NCBI RefSeq assembly: GCF_024349685.1
Contig: NZ_AP025944.1
Span: 2,238,001 to 2,302,000 of the forward strand
Origin: Pseudomonas sp. LRP2-20
GTDB taxonomy: Bacteria > Pseudomonadota > Gammaproteobacteria > Pseudomonadales > Pseudomonadaceae
DNA: 64,000 nucleotides
Reading direction: 5' to 3'
In this document: piece by piece, positions 40,127 to 50,892 of the stretch
How positions within the stretch are numbered: the stretch's first letter is position 1
Layout of the letters: every line of letters starts with the position of its first letter
Position numbers and translations under genes: made by a program
The notes under the pieces: generated by a model
The model's input: the letters and a program-made list of their open reading frames with translations, nothing else
Database searches by the model: none
What the model was told of the DNA's origin: nothing

Positions 40127-40220
40127 TGCCTCTTCGCGGGTGAACCCGCTCCCAAAGAAATCGCACAGATGCTTGAACTTGTGCAGTACCAGTGGGAGCG
40201 GGTTTACCCGCGAAGAGGCC
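40127..40220. repeat. REP pair
   Basis: Inverted units GCCTCTTCGCGGGTGAACCC and GCGGGTTTACCCGCGAAGAG fill the gap between convergent amt and NCS1 genes. Confidence 0.84.
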
Positions 40221-40233
40221 GGGACAGGTTTAA

Positions 40234-41646
40234 TCAGTGCCCCATGGCCAACTTGGCACTGTTCTGCCGACGGCGGTAGGCACTGTCACGCGAAGCCAGC
40301 CACCAGTACAGCGGCGAAGTGATTGCCAGGCCCACCAGCCACGACAGGTCAGCGCCGTTGATGTGCTCGGAGATCGGCCCGACGTACAGCGGGGTGTTCA
40401 TGAACGGAATCTGCACCACGATGCCCACCGCATAGGCAATCAGCGCCTGCGGGTTGTATCGGCCGTAGATCCCGCCATCGACCTTGAAGATCGACTGGAT
40501 GTCGTAGTCGCCCTTGTGGATGGCATAGAAGTCGATCAGGTTGATCGCCGTCCACGGCACCAGCACCACCAGCAGCACCAGCACCATGTCGACGAAGTGG
40601 CCGATGAAGTCGGCCGAGGCGAACACCGCCACCACGCAGCAGGCGGCCAGCACGATCAGCGATAGCACCGCACGGCTTTTGGCAGTGGGGATCCAGCGGT
40701 AGGCGAAGGTCTGCACCAGGGTGATGATCGACAGCACCGCACCATACAGGTTGAGGGCGTTGTGGCTGATCACGCTGAGCAGGAACAGCACCAGCATCAC
40801 CGGGCCCAGGGTGCCGGTCGCGAGCTTGACCGCGTCCATGGTGTCCACGCCAGCCGGGATCGCCAGCACCGCCACGGCGCCGAAGATGAACGACAGGCTC
40901 GAACCCAGGGCCGAACCCAGGTAGGTGGTCCAGAAGGTCGAGCTGACTTTCACGTCAGCCGGCAGGTAGCGCGAGTAGTCCGACACGTACGGGGCGAAGG
41001 CGATCTGCCACAGCGCTGCCAGCGACACGGTGGCCAGCCAGCCGGCCAGGTTGAAGCCGCCACGGGTGAGGAAGTCGTCACTTTGCACATGGCTGAAGAT
41101 GTAGCCAAAGCCGACCACGATGCCGATCCCCAGCACCCAGGTGCCGATGCGGTTGAGCACGTGGATGAAACGATAGCCGATGATGCCGATGATGCCCGAC
41201 CCCAACGCACCGATGACGATACCCACCGGCACCGGTACGGCTTCGACCACGCCATGCAGCGACTTGCCGGCCAGGACGATGTTGGAGGCGAAGAAGCCGA
41301 TGTACATCACCCCGGCGATCACCACCACCAGCAAGGCGCCAAGGGTGCCGAACTGGGCGCGGCTCTGGATCATCTGCGGGATGCCCATCTGCGGGCCCTG
41401 GGCCGAGTGCAGCGCCATCAGCACGCCGCCGACCAGGTGGCCGACCAGGATGGCGACGATGCCCCACACCAGGTTCAGGTGAAACAGCTGCACGCCCAGC
41501 GCGCCGGTGACGATGGGCAGCGGCGCGATATTGCCGCCGAACCACAGTGTGAACAGATCCCTTACCTTTCCATGGCGGTCTTCCGGCGGTACGTAGCCGA
41601 TCGTGTGTTTTTCTATGAGGGGTGCCGAATTGGCTGCACTGGTCAT
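40234..41646 (-). CDS. NCS1-family nucleobase/cation symporter (paralogue A)
   Basis: A 470-residue inner-membrane transporter with about twelve segments. The N-terminal HTIGYVPPEDRHGKVRDLFTLWFGGNIAPLPIVTGA and the loop SAQGPQMGIPQMIQSRAQFG are typical of cytosine-permease-like NCS1 proteins. They import nucleobases, hydantoins or vitamins with a cation. It is a close paralogue of the permease at 54579. The ATG at 41646 follows GGAG; the longer frame to 41673 is not needed. No catabolic gene lies next to it. Confidence 0.88.
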   Translation of the reverse strand: MTSAANSAPLIEKHTIGYVPPEDRHGKVRDLFTLWFGGNIAPLPIVTGALGVQLFHLNLVWGIVAILVGHLVGGVLMALHSAQGPQMGIPQMIQSRAQFGTLGALLVVVIAGVMYIGFFASNIVLAGKSLHGVVEAVPVPVGIVIGALGSGIIGIIGYRFIHVLNRIGTWVLGIGIVVGFGYIFSHVQSDDFLTRGGFNLAGWLATVSLAALWQIAFAPYVSDYSRYLPADVKVSSTFWTTYLGSALGSSLSFIFGAVAVLAIPAGVDTMDAVKLATGTLGPVMLVLFLLSVISHNALNLYGAVLSIITLVQTFAYRWIPTAKSRAVLSLIVLAACCVVAVFASADFIGHFVDMVLVLLVVLVPWTAINLIDFYAIHKGDYDIQSIFKVDGGIYGRYNPQALIAYAVGIVVQIPFMNTPLYVGPISEHINGADLSWLVGLAITSPLYWWLASRDSAYRRRQNSAKLAMGH

Positions 41647-42060
41647 GACTGACTCCAAGGCAAGGTGGGGCATCGGGTGTTGCCCGGATGCGTGCCGGCG
41701 AAGGGCGACGCGTTCTTGTTGGAGCGATGATGCGGGGCGCGGAGATAACGAGAAATTAGTAAATATGTGCCCATAAACCTTAAAAAACCTAAGGCTGACA
41801 AAAGCTTAAGCGGTGGACGGTAGCAAGGAGGGTGCCAGCTGGCTGGAGGGCTTGGAATAGAGGGGGCTGCGCTGTTCGTCGGTGCAAGGGGTGGGCTGTC
41901 GTGGTGCACAGTGCGCGTTGACAGGGCAGGTGTAAAGGCTGCCTGTGCCGGCTTCTTCGCGGGTACACCCGCTCCCACAGGTACATCGAAAACCTGCGAG
42001 TCAGCGTTGTCCTTGTGGGAGCGGGTTTACCCGCGAAGAGGCCGGCACAAGAGAAAAATG
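41647..42060. other. Gap between NCS1 and Lrp genes
   Basis: Its right part is a REP pair at about 41946-42047 (CTTCTTCGCGGGTACACCCG with its inverted partner). The left part is AT-rich just upstream of the NCS1 gene, including the small inverted repeat CCTTAAAAAACCTAAGG at 41778-41794, and probably holds that gene's promoter. No convincing gene is present. Confidence 0.55.
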
Positions 42061-42513
42061 CTACATCGGCAACAGCCGGTCCTGAATCACCTCTTTCATG
42101 ACCAAGGTCGAACTCAGCCGCTTCACATTGGGAATGCTGGTCAACTGCTCGTCATACAGCTTCTGGAACGCCGGCAAGTCCTTGGCCACCACATGCAGCA
42201 GGTAATCGGGGTCGCCAAACAAGCGCTGCGCCTCGACGATCTGCGGTATCTCCGCCAGCGCCGCCTCGAAATCCGCCACGGGCTGGCGGGTCACCTCGCG
42301 CAGGGTCACGAATATCAACGCGGCAAAGTTCAGCCCCAAGGCGCTGGGCGCCAGCCGTGCGTGGTAGCCGAGGATGGCGCCGGACTCTTCCAGCGCCTTC
42401 AGCCGGCGATGGCAGGGCGACAGGCTGAGGCCGACGCGATCGGCCAGTTCGGTCACCGAGAGACGACCGTCTTTTTGCAGCTCGGCAAGGATCTTTCGGT
42501 CTGTTCGGTCCAT
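42061..42513 (-). CDS. Lrp/AsnC-family regulator
   Basis: A 150-residue regulator with an N-terminal helix-turn-helix (MDRTDRKILAELQKDGRLSVTELADRVGLSLSPCHRRLKALEESG) and a C-terminal RAM-type ligand-binding domain (FGDPDYLLHVVAKDLPAF). The ATG at 42513 is the canonical start; the long frame to 43086 reads antisense through the LysE gene. Lrp-LysE divergent pairs are common, and the regulator usually responds to an amino acid and controls the exporter. Confidence 0.92.
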   Translation of the reverse strand: MDRTDRKILAELQKDGRLSVTELADRVGLSLSPCHRRLKALEESGAILGYHARLAPSALGLNFAALIFVTLREVTRQPVADFEAALAEIPQIVEAQRLFGDPDYLLHVVAKDLPAFQKLYDEQLTSIPNVKRLSSTLVMKEVIQDRLLPM

Positions 42514-42624
42514 TGAGAAGAATCTTCCAGCATCAGGGGTTTGGCGGGAAATATACGAAAGAAAATCCCTCGGTGGAATCCGTAGGCTTTCTTCACCCCC
42601 AAACTGTGTGAAAGGAAGACTCAA

Positions 42625-43239
42625 GTGGCGATCAGTGTGCTGACGGCGTTCTGGGCCGTGTCGTTGTTGTTCGTGATCACCCCCGGCGCCGACTGGGCCT
42701 ATGCCATTTCGGCAGGCATGCGCGGGCGCTGGGTGATGCCTGCAGTGATGGGCATGCTGTCGGGGCATTTTCTCGCGACCCTGATAGTGGCGGCGGGGGT
42801 GGGCAGCCTGCTGGCCGGGCATCCGTTGGCCTTGACCCTGTTGACCGTCGCCGGCTGCGTGTACTTGCTGTGGCTGGGTGGCAACCTGCTGCTGAGCCCG
42901 GCGGTGCCGGAGGCGGGGCAGGCCGGTGTGCAGGAGTCTGGCCCGCGCTGGGCGTTCAAGGGCTTTTGCGTGAGCGGGCTGAACCCCAAGGTGTTCCTGC
43001 TGTTCCTGGCTTTGCTGCCGCAATTCACCGACCCGACCTCGAACTGGCCGATGCCGGTGCAGATCCTGCTGCTTGGCGCGGTGCACCTGTGCAGCTCGCT
43101 GGTGATCTACACCTTGGTCGGCTATGGCGCCAAAGCCGTGCTGAGCACCCGCCCGCAGGCGGCGAGGCTGGTCGGGCGGGTGTCGGGGATGGCCATGATC
43201 TCGGTGGCGCTCGGGCTGATCTACGGGCAGTTGAACTGA
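42625..43239 (+). CDS. LysE-family amino-acid exporter
   Basis: A 204-residue inner-membrane protein with six hydrophobic segments and the LysE/RhtB opening FWAVSLLFVITPGADWAYAIS, which contains the family's TPGxD element. WAFKGFCVSGLNPKVFLLFLALLPQF is the second conserved block. It should export an amino acid or related compound. GTG is the start and AAGGAAG lies upstream. It is divergent from the Lrp gene, its probable regulator. Confidence 0.9.
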   Translation: MAISVLTAFWAVSLLFVITPGADWAYAISAGMRGRWVMPAVMGMLSGHFLATLIVAAGVGSLLAGHPLALTLLTVAGCVYLLWLGGNLLLSPAVPEAGQAGVQESGPRWAFKGFCVSGLNPKVFLLFLALLPQFTDPTSNWPMPVQILLLGAVHLCSSLVIYTLVGYGAKAVLSTRPQAARLVGRVSGMAMISVALGLIYGQLN

Positions 43240-43245
43240 GCCCTG

Positions 43246-45414
<2,169 letters not shown>

Positions 45415-45515
45415 GCCCGGGTGCCGATCCTTTTGCTTGAGATGCTCAAAAGATGCACTGAGATGGCGTGATTTGCGAGTGTTTTGTGGTGGTCTGCCAG
45501 GCGAGTGGCGAGCTG

Positions 45516-46316
45516 TCAGCGAAATCCCGCCACGATGCCTTTGCGCTCTTCAAGCAAACGGCGGTTATCGGCGGTTTCTTTGTCCCCCAAGCGAATGCCG
45601 TCCACCTCACGCTGTGGGTCTGACCAATAAGGCAGCCGGACGATACCCGGTCTGCCAGCGGCCATGACGGTATACAATTTTGAACTCTCTGCCGGCTCAT
45701 GGGCGTAGCCATGGCCATAGGCGAACGGGCCACCGCCACCATCATGCGCTGCCCCTATGATGTGGCCGATTTCATGGGCAAACGTGTAGCGTGACACCCC
45801 TATGCACGCCATGTTCACGACAGCGAACGCCTTGTCTTCGGTCATTCCTGCTGCTACTCCACAACTGTCCGGATGGGTGGTATCGACAAGCTGCACCACT
45901 GCATCTGCGGCAAGCGCGTCACGCCGCGGGTGTACTTCATCCATATGGCCATCGTCCTTTCTCCAGAGCCGCAACATCTCCAAGCTGTTGCCCTGACCGG
46001 CCTCCACGTAGTCCAGCAGCTCGAACCCTGCCAGTTGGAACGACAATCCGATAGCACTCAGGTCGAGCGTCTGGTTGCCCTCTTCGATGGCCAACTGCGC
46101 CAGCGCCTCGATGTCTTCATGGGCTGCGGCCGCTTTCTTGCCTGCAACCACCAGCACACGAATAGTGGTAACGCCGGGTTGCAGGCCCCCGGTTGTGCCT
46201 TGGGGAGGGCAGGCCGACGCACCCAGTGCGTCTGTTGGCTCATGGTCAGGTGGCAGTTTCGATGGATTGACTTCTTCCAGTACGGTTTGCCTGCCTCTGG
46301 TAAATCCGATAGACAT
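45516..46316 (-). CDS. Zinc metalloprotease (zincin), C-terminal part of a probable split gene
   Basis: This 266-residue frame holds the catalytic motif HEIGHIIGAAH (residues 181-191, HExxHxxGxxH) and a later YTVMAAG that may be the Met-turn, as in reprolysin-like zincins. It should cleave proteins using zinc. Its N-terminal part ETVL-type segment QTVLEEVNPSKLPPD follows on from the frame at 46246-46698, which ends in EGHVYRIYQR; together they look like one protein interrupted by a frameshift in the overlap at 46246-46316. The present start (ATG at 46316) would therefore be artificial. Without the N-terminal part, export is doubtful. Confidence 0.7.
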   Translation of the reverse strand: MSIGFTRGRQTVLEEVNPSKLPPDHEPTDALGASACPPQGTTGGLQPGVTTIRVLVVAGKKAAAAHEDIEALAQLAIEEGNQTLDLSAIGLSFQLAGFELLDYVEAGQGNSLEMLRLWRKDDGHMDEVHPRRDALAADAVVQLVDTTHPDSCGVAAGMTEDKAFAVVNMACIGVSRYTFAHEIGHIIGAAHDGGGGPFAYGHGYAHEPAESSKLYTVMAAGRPGIVRLPYWSDPQREVDGIRLGDKETADNRRLLEERKGIVAGFR

Positions 46317-46698
46317 GGCCCTCCCAGCGCAATGTCCCGGTCATGCCGCGGTCGTTGCTGATCAGCAGGATCGTGTTGGTCGCCGCCTTCGAGGTGCCTG
46401 CCGCGGGAGGTACACCGTTGCCACTCAAAGCGCCCTGCCAGACCAGCGTACCGTCATCAAGTGTGCTTGCTCGTTGTTTGTGCGCCTGGAGACGCTCCAT
46501 CCCAGCAATCTTCAGCTTCAACCGTTCAGTCGTGGGGGCGAGCTTGTCGACCCGCACCGACCATTGCCTGTCGACCCAGGCGGCCCGTGACCGATTCTCG
46601 GCAGGCTCTGCCGTGAGGACGGGTATGTCCAGTTGCTCGATCAACCCGTGTGCGATCGCGAGTGCCAGCAAGCCAATAGGTATTATCCATTTGCCCAT
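46246..46698 (-). CDS. N-terminal part of a probable split metalloprotease
   Basis: A 150-residue frame with an N-terminal hydrophobic segment (WIIPIGLLALAIAHGLIEQL) for membrane insertion or export and a propeptide-like part ending TGTLRWEGHVYRIYQRQ. After that the sequence becomes non-typical (ANRTGRSQSIETAT), while the overlapping frame continues with QTVLEEVNPSKLPPD. In relatives of this protease the two stretches are continuous as I remember them. I infer a single-base frameshift or a sequencing error between about 46260 and 46300. If real, the gene is inactivated. Confidence 0.65.
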   Translation of the reverse strand: MGKWIIPIGLLALAIAHGLIEQLDIPVLTAEPAENRSRAAWVDRQWSVRVDKLAPTTERLKLKIAGMERLQAHKQRASTLDDGTLVWQGALSGNGVPPAAGTSKAATNTILLISNDRGMTGTLRWEGHVYRIYQRQANRTGRSQSIETAT

Positions 46699-46807
46699 GG
46701 TGAGATCCCTGCTGTCGTGCCGGCGAAGGCACGGCGGATACAGGGAACTCTACGCAGGGCGTGTGGCGTTGAAACCTGGCAAATCTACCAGGTAGGCAGC
46801 GGATGGC

Positions 46808-47371
46808 TCAGCGAATGAAGTGCACCTTGCCACTGTCATCGTTCCCCATATAGATGCCATACACCCCGGCCTGGCGCTCGAGGATGTAGCGCTCGAGAAT
46901 CTGCCGAATCGCCGGGTAGTAGATCTCATTCCAGGGAATTTCGTCGGGTTCGAAGAACTTGTACGCCAGTGTCTCCGGCCCGTACTGCCCGGTCTCCTCG
47001 GTGGCGATGGCGCGGAAGATGATGTACACCTCGCTTATCTTCGGCACGCTGAAGATCGAATAGGGCGAGACGATGTCGGCGCGCACGCCGCTTTCTTCCC
47101 ACACCTCGCGCAAGGCCGCCTGCTCGGTGGTCTCGCCGGCTTCCATGAACCCGGCCGGCAAGGTCCAGGTGCCGGGGCGCGGCGGGATGGCGCGCTGGCA
47201 CAGCAGGTACTTGCCGTCACGCTCGATGATGCAGCCGGCGATGATCTTCGGGTTGATGTAATGGATGTAGCCGCAGCCGGTGCAGTGCAGGCGTTCGTGG
47301 GTATCGCCTGTGGGAACGCCCCGGGCCAGTTCCGTGGTGCAGTGCGGGCAGTAGCGCGGGGCGTTGGGCAT
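46808..47371 (-). CDS. Nudix hydrolase with zinc ribbon
   Basis: A 187-residue protein with an N-terminal zinc ribbon (Cys8, Cys11, Cys30, Cys33) and a complete Nudix box at residues 74-95 (GFMEAGETTEQAALREVWEESG). It should hydrolyse a nucleoside diphosphate linked to another group, possibly NADH-like or ADP-ribose-type compounds, but the substrate is not known. It starts one base after the GntR stop, so it is cotranscribed with that regulator. Confidence 0.9.
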   Translation of the reverse strand: MPNAPRYCPHCTTELARGVPTGDTHERLHCTGCGYIHYINPKIIAGCIIERDGKYLLCQRAIPPRPGTWTLPAGFMEAGETTEQAALREVWEESGVRADIVSPYSIFSVPKISEVYIIFRAIATEETGQYGPETLAYKFFEPDEIPWNEIYYPAIRQILERYILERQAGVYGIYMGNDDSGKVHFIR

Positions 47372-47372
47372 G

Positions 47373-48125
47373 TCAGCGGCCTATTCGAGGTTCCTTCAGG
47401 GCCAAGGGCTCGACGATGTCGCGCACCTTGGTGTTGTCGTCCTGCTTCTGGCGCAGGTACTCCAGGGCTACCTTGGCAGCGGCGCGCACGTGATCGACCG
47501 AAGCCTGATGAGCCACCAGCGGGTCGCCACTCTTGATGGCCTCGACGATCTTCTCCATCTCGCGGTTGCTGGCGCCACGGCGGTTTTCCTGCGACACCGA
47601 GGTGGCGCGCAGGTAGCTGATGCGGGCCTGCAGCTGGCGCAGTTGCTGGGCCGCGACCTGGTTGCCGGAGCCTTCCAGGAGCACGTCGTAGAAGCCTTGC
47701 ACCGAGTCCAGCACCTGTTGCAGTTCGCCTTCTTCGAGGGCTTCGCGGTTGACCTCCAGCGCGCGTTCCAGGGCGCGGATGTCCTTGGCCTTGGCGTTGA
47801 GGGTGAACAGCTGCACGATCAGGCCTTCGAGCACGCAGCGCAGCTCGTAGATGTCGCGGGCGTCTTCCAGGGTGATGATGGCCACGCGCGGGCCCTTGGC
47901 GTCGGCGAATTCCACCAGGCCTTCGGATTCCAGGTGGCGCAGGGCCTCACGCACCGAGGTGCGGCTGACGCCAAGGCGGTCGCAGAGGTCGCGTTCGACC
48001 AGGCGGTCACCCGGCAGCAGATGGAAGTTCATGATCGCGCCGCGCAGCTTGTCGAGCACGATTTCGCGCAGGGTAACGGGGTTGCGGTTGACCTTGAAGC
48101 TGTCGTCGAGGGGCTGGCGTTTCAT
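47373..48125 (-). CDS. GntR/FCD-family regulator of the adjacent catabolic cluster
   Basis: A 250-residue regulator with an N-terminal GntR winged helix (NFHLLPGDRLVERDLCDRLGVSRTSVREALRHLESEGLVEF) and an FCD effector domain. It lies at the end of the catabolic cluster, on its strand, 90 bases after the carboxymuconolactone decarboxylase-like gene. FCD regulators bind palindromes like TGGTATACCA, which occur upstream of three units of this cluster, so this protein is the best candidate for their regulator. TTG-ATG doublet: the ATG at 48125 was chosen. Confidence 0.88.
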   Translation of the reverse strand: MKRQPLDDSFKVNRNPVTLREIVLDKLRGAIMNFHLLPGDRLVERDLCDRLGVSRTSVREALRHLESEGLVEFADAKGPRVAIITLEDARDIYELRCVLEGLIVQLFTLNAKAKDIRALERALEVNREALEEGELQQVLDSVQGFYDVLLEGSGNQVAAQQLRQLQARISYLRATSVSQENRRGASNREMEKIVEAIKSGDPLVAHQASVDHVRAAAKVALEYLRQKQDDNTKVRDIVEPLALKEPRIGR

Positions 48126-48215
48126 CAAGTGCGCTCTGAATGAGGCTGCCCGGCCACAACTGCAATAGCACCACGAACCTCGGGTGCTCCTTGCGTGGGT
48201 TCGAACAGCCCGCTG

Positions 48216-48605
48216 TTAACGGGTTGACTCCGCATCGGCTTCAGCGAACGCTTCGCGGGCCAGGCGGAAGCTGTCCACCGCCGCGGGCACGCCGCAATAA
48301 ATGCCGACCTGGAGCAGGATCTCGCGAATCTGTTCACGGCTCAGGCCATTACGCAATGCGCCGCGAATATGCAGCTTGAGCTCGTGGGGCCGGTTGAGCG
48401 CGGAAATCATGGCCAAGTTTATCATGCTGCGCTCTTTCAGCGAGAGGCCTTCGCGGCCCCAGACGTGGCCCCAGCAATACTCGGTGACCAGCTCCTGCAG
48501 CGGCTGGGTGAACGCGTCGGCGTTCTGGATCGAGCGGTTGACGTATTCCTCGCCCAGCACCTGGGTGCGGATCTGCAGGCCTTTCTCGTACTTTTCGTTG
48601 CTCAT
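48216..48605 (-). CDS. Carboxymuconolactone decarboxylase family protein
   Basis: A 129-residue protein of the CMD/PcaC-type family: GLQIRTQVLGEEYVNRSIQNAD, TEYCWGHVWGREGLSLKERSMINLAMISAL and REILLQVGIYCGVPAAVDSFRLA. It lacks the AhpD CxxC pair, so it is of the decarboxylase/hydrolase-like branch, which acts in the lower parts of aromatic or heterocycle pathways. The ATG at 48605 follows CGGAG. It lies between the GntR gene and the REP array. Confidence 0.87.
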   Translation of the reverse strand: MSNEKYEKGLQIRTQVLGEEYVNRSIQNADAFTQPLQELVTEYCWGHVWGREGLSLKERSMINLAMISALNRPHELKLHIRGALRNGLSREQIREILLQVGIYCGVPAAVDSFRLAREAFAEADAESTR

Positions 48606-48683
48606 GCGCAGTACTCCGGAATAAAACAGGGACCGCAACCGAGGGTGAGACGATTAGCGCGGCCCCTGAAAAAGGGGTGAAAC

Positions 48684-48902
48684 GGGGGCCGCTGTGCGGC
48701 CCATCGCCGGCAAGCGCGGCTCCCACAGGTACAGCACAGGGCTATAAGTCTGTGGAATTCCCGCAGGAGCCACAGGTACAGCACAGGGCCATAAGTCTGT
48801 GGAATTCCCGCAGGAGCCACAGGTACAGCACAGGACCAGCAGTCTGCGGAATTCCTGTGGGAGCCGCGCTTGCCGGCGAAAGGGCTGCAAAGCAGCCCCG
48901 GC
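48684..48902. repeat. REP pair enclosing a 47-bp tandem repeat
   Basis: Outer REP units (GGGGGCCGCTGTGCGGCCCA and the inverted GCCGCGCTTGCCGGCG) enclose three copies of a 47-base unit that begins CACAGGTACAGCACAGG, starting at 48724, 48771 and 48818. Copies 1 and 2 differ at a single position; copy 3 diverges in its right half. The spacer of a REP pair has been amplified. Confidence 0.82.
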
Positions 48903-48911
48903 GGTCTCAAG

Positions 48912-49397
48912 TCAGCCCAGCGGCGGCAGGGCGCCCAGTTTGCCTTTGTGGTAGACCATCGGCGTCACCGGCTCGGCCGGCAGCACCAGGTTCTTCACCG
49001 CGCCGACGATGATCGCGTGGTCACCGCCGTCGTATTCGCGCCACAGTTCGCACTCGATGATCGCCGTGGCCCTGGCCAGCAGCGGGTTGCCCAGCTCGCT
49101 CAGGTGCCACTCGACGCCTTTGGCCTTGTCCTTGCCCTTGCCAGCGAAGGCATAGGCCTCGGCGGTCTGGTCGGCGGACAGCAGGTGAATGGCGAATTGC
49201 TTGCTGTCACGCAAGATCGGGTAGGTGTCCGACGCATAGTTGGGGCAAAACAGCACCAGCGCCGGGTCGATCGACAGCGCGCTGAACGCGCTGGCGGTGA
49301 TGCCGACGATGCCGCCGTCGGCGTCCAGGGTGGTGACCACGGTGACGCCGGACGGGAACGAGCCCATCACGTCTTTGTAGATGCCTGGTTCGATCAT
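48912..49397 (-). CDS. Flavin reductase (HpaC-like), paralogue A
   Basis: A 161-residue NAD(P)H:flavin oxidoreductase of the flavin-reductase-like family: GSFPSGVTVVTTLDADGGIVGITASAFSALSIDPALVLFC binds flavin, and FAIHLLSADQ and ECELWREYDGGDHAIIVG follow. It should supply reduced FMN to the luciferase-like monooxygenase encoded 3.8 kb away. It is a very close paralogue of the protein at 53824 in the same cluster. It lies 13 bases after the ALDH gene. Confidence 0.92.
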   Translation of the reverse strand: MIEPGIYKDVMGSFPSGVTVVTTLDADGGIVGITASAFSALSIDPALVLFCPNYASDTYPILRDSKQFAIHLLSADQTAEAYAFAGKGKDKAKGVEWHLSELGNPLLARATAIIECELWREYDGGDHAIIVGAVKNLVLPAEPVTPMVYHKGKLGALPPLG

Positions 49398-49410
49398 CTC
49401 GTGCTACCTC

Positions 49411-50892
49411 TTAGCGCATCACAAACGGGTCGGGCATCGGCGCGGTGGACAGGTTGATCCACACGGTCTTCAGCTCGGTATAGGCCAGCACCGAATCGAT
49501 GCCGCTCTCGCGGCCGTAGCCGCTGTTCTTGAAGCCGCCGATCGGCGCCATGGCCGACACGGCGCGGTAGGTGTTGACCCAGATGATCCCCGAACGCACG
49601 TCGCGGGCCAGGCGGTGGGCACGGCCCAGGTCGCGGGTCCAGATGCCGGCGGCGAGGCCGAACTGCGAGTCGTTGGCGATGGCCAGGGCCTCCTCCTCGG
49701 TCTTGAAGCGGATCACCGCGGCGACCGGGCCGAACACCTCTTCCTGCATGATGGTCATCGAGTTGCTGTCGCACTCGAACAGGGTCGGCTCGTAGAACCA
49801 GCCTTCACCTTCGACTTCGGCACGCTTGCCGCCCATGTGCAGCTTGGCGCCTTCAGCCTTGGCCGCAGCGACCAGGCCTTCGACCACGGCCAGTTGCTGG
49901 GCGGTGGCCATCGGGCCCATTTCGCTGGCATCGTCCTGCGGGTTGCCGATGCGGATGCGCTTGGCACGGGCGATCAGGCGCTCGACGAATTCGTCGAAGA
50001 TCTCGTCCTGTACCAGCAAGCGCGAGCCGGCCACGCAGCTCTGCCCGGAGGCGGCATAGATGCCGGCCACGGCGCCGTTGATGGCGCTGTCCAGGTCGGC
50101 ATCGGCGAAGATGATGTTGGGCGACTTGCCGCCCAGTTCCAGCGACAGCTTGGCGAAGTTCTCGGCGCTGCTGCGCACCACGTGGCGGGCAGTGGCGGCG
50201 CCGCCGGTGAAGGCGATCTTGCGCACCAGCGGGTGGCGGGTCAGTGCTGCGCCGGTGCTCGGGCCGTAGCCGGTGACCACGTTGACCACGCCTGGCGGGA
50301 AGCCGGCTTCGAGGGCCAGGCGGGCCAGTTCGAGGATGGTCGCCGAGGCGTGCTCGGACGGCTTGAGCACGATGGTGTTGCCGGCGGCCAGGGCCGGGGC
50401 CAGCTTGATCGCGGTCAGGTACAGCGGGCTGTTCCAGGGGATGATCCCGGCCACCACGCCGATCGGCTCGTGCACGGTGTAGGCGAACAGGTCCGGCTTG
50501 TCCAGCGGCAGGGTGCCGCCTTCGAGCTTGTCTGCCAGGCCCGCGGTGTAGTGGAAGAACTCTGGCAGGTAACCGACCTGGCCGCGGGTTTCGCGGATCA
50601 GCTTGCCGTTGTCACGGCTTTCCAGCTGGGCCAGGTGTTCCTTGTTCTCGGCGATCAGGTCACCCAGGCGACGCAGCAGCTTGCCGCGCGCGGTGGCGGT
50701 GATGCTGCGCCACTGCTTGCTGTCGAAGGCACGCTGGGCGGCCTGAACGGCCAGCTCGACATCGGCTTCGTCGGCGTCGGGCAGTTGCGCCCAGGCCTGG
50801 GCAGTGGCCGGGTTGAGGCTGTCGAAGGTCTTGCCGCTCTGGGCATCGAGCCATTGGCCGTCGATGCACATCTGGAAACGAACGAGGGTCAT
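49411..50892 (-). CDS. Aldehyde dehydrogenase
   Basis: A 493-residue NAD(P)+-dependent aldehyde dehydrogenase with all catalytic residues: Asn154 (GIIPWNSP), Lys177 (VLKPSE), Glu252 (LELGGKSPN) and Cys286 (SGQSCVAGSR). It should oxidise an aldehyde intermediate to the acid. Sequence resembles aminoaldehyde and betaine-aldehyde type enzymes, but substrate is open. Its start overlaps the end of the alpha/beta-hydrolase gene by four bases. Confidence 0.95.
   Translation of the reverse strand: MTLVRFQMCIDGQWLDAQSGKTFDSLNPATAQAWAQLPDADEADVELAVQAAQRAFDSKQWRSITATARGKLLRRLGDLIAENKEHLAQLESRDNGKLIRETRGQVGYLPEFFHYTAGLADKLEGGTLPLDKPDLFAYTVHEPIGVVAGIIPWNSPLYLTAIKLAPALAAGNTIVLKPSEHASATILELARLALEAGFPPGVVNVVTGYGPSTGAALTRHPLVRKIAFTGGAATARHVVRSSAENFAKLSLELGGKSPNIIFADADLDSAINGAVAGIYAASGQSCVAGSRLLVQDEIFDEFVERLIARAKRIRIGNPQDDASEMGPMATAQQLAVVEGLVAAAKAEGAKLHMGGKRAEVEGEGWFYEPTLFECDSNSMTIMQEEVFGPVAAVIRFKTEEEALAIANDSQFGLAAGIWTRDLGRAHRLARDVRSGIIWVNTYRAVSAMAPIGGFKNSGYGRESGIDSVLAYTELKTVWINLSTAPMPDPFVMR

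Noticed and set aside
42513..43086. N-terminal extension of the Lrp regulator
   Set aside because: It would be antisense to the LysE gene; the Lrp domain begins exactly at the ATG at 42513.
48724..48864. Three regularly spaced repeats considered as a CRISPR array
   Set aside because: The copies are contiguous 47-base tandem units without unique spacers, lie inside a REP pair, and no cas gene is near.
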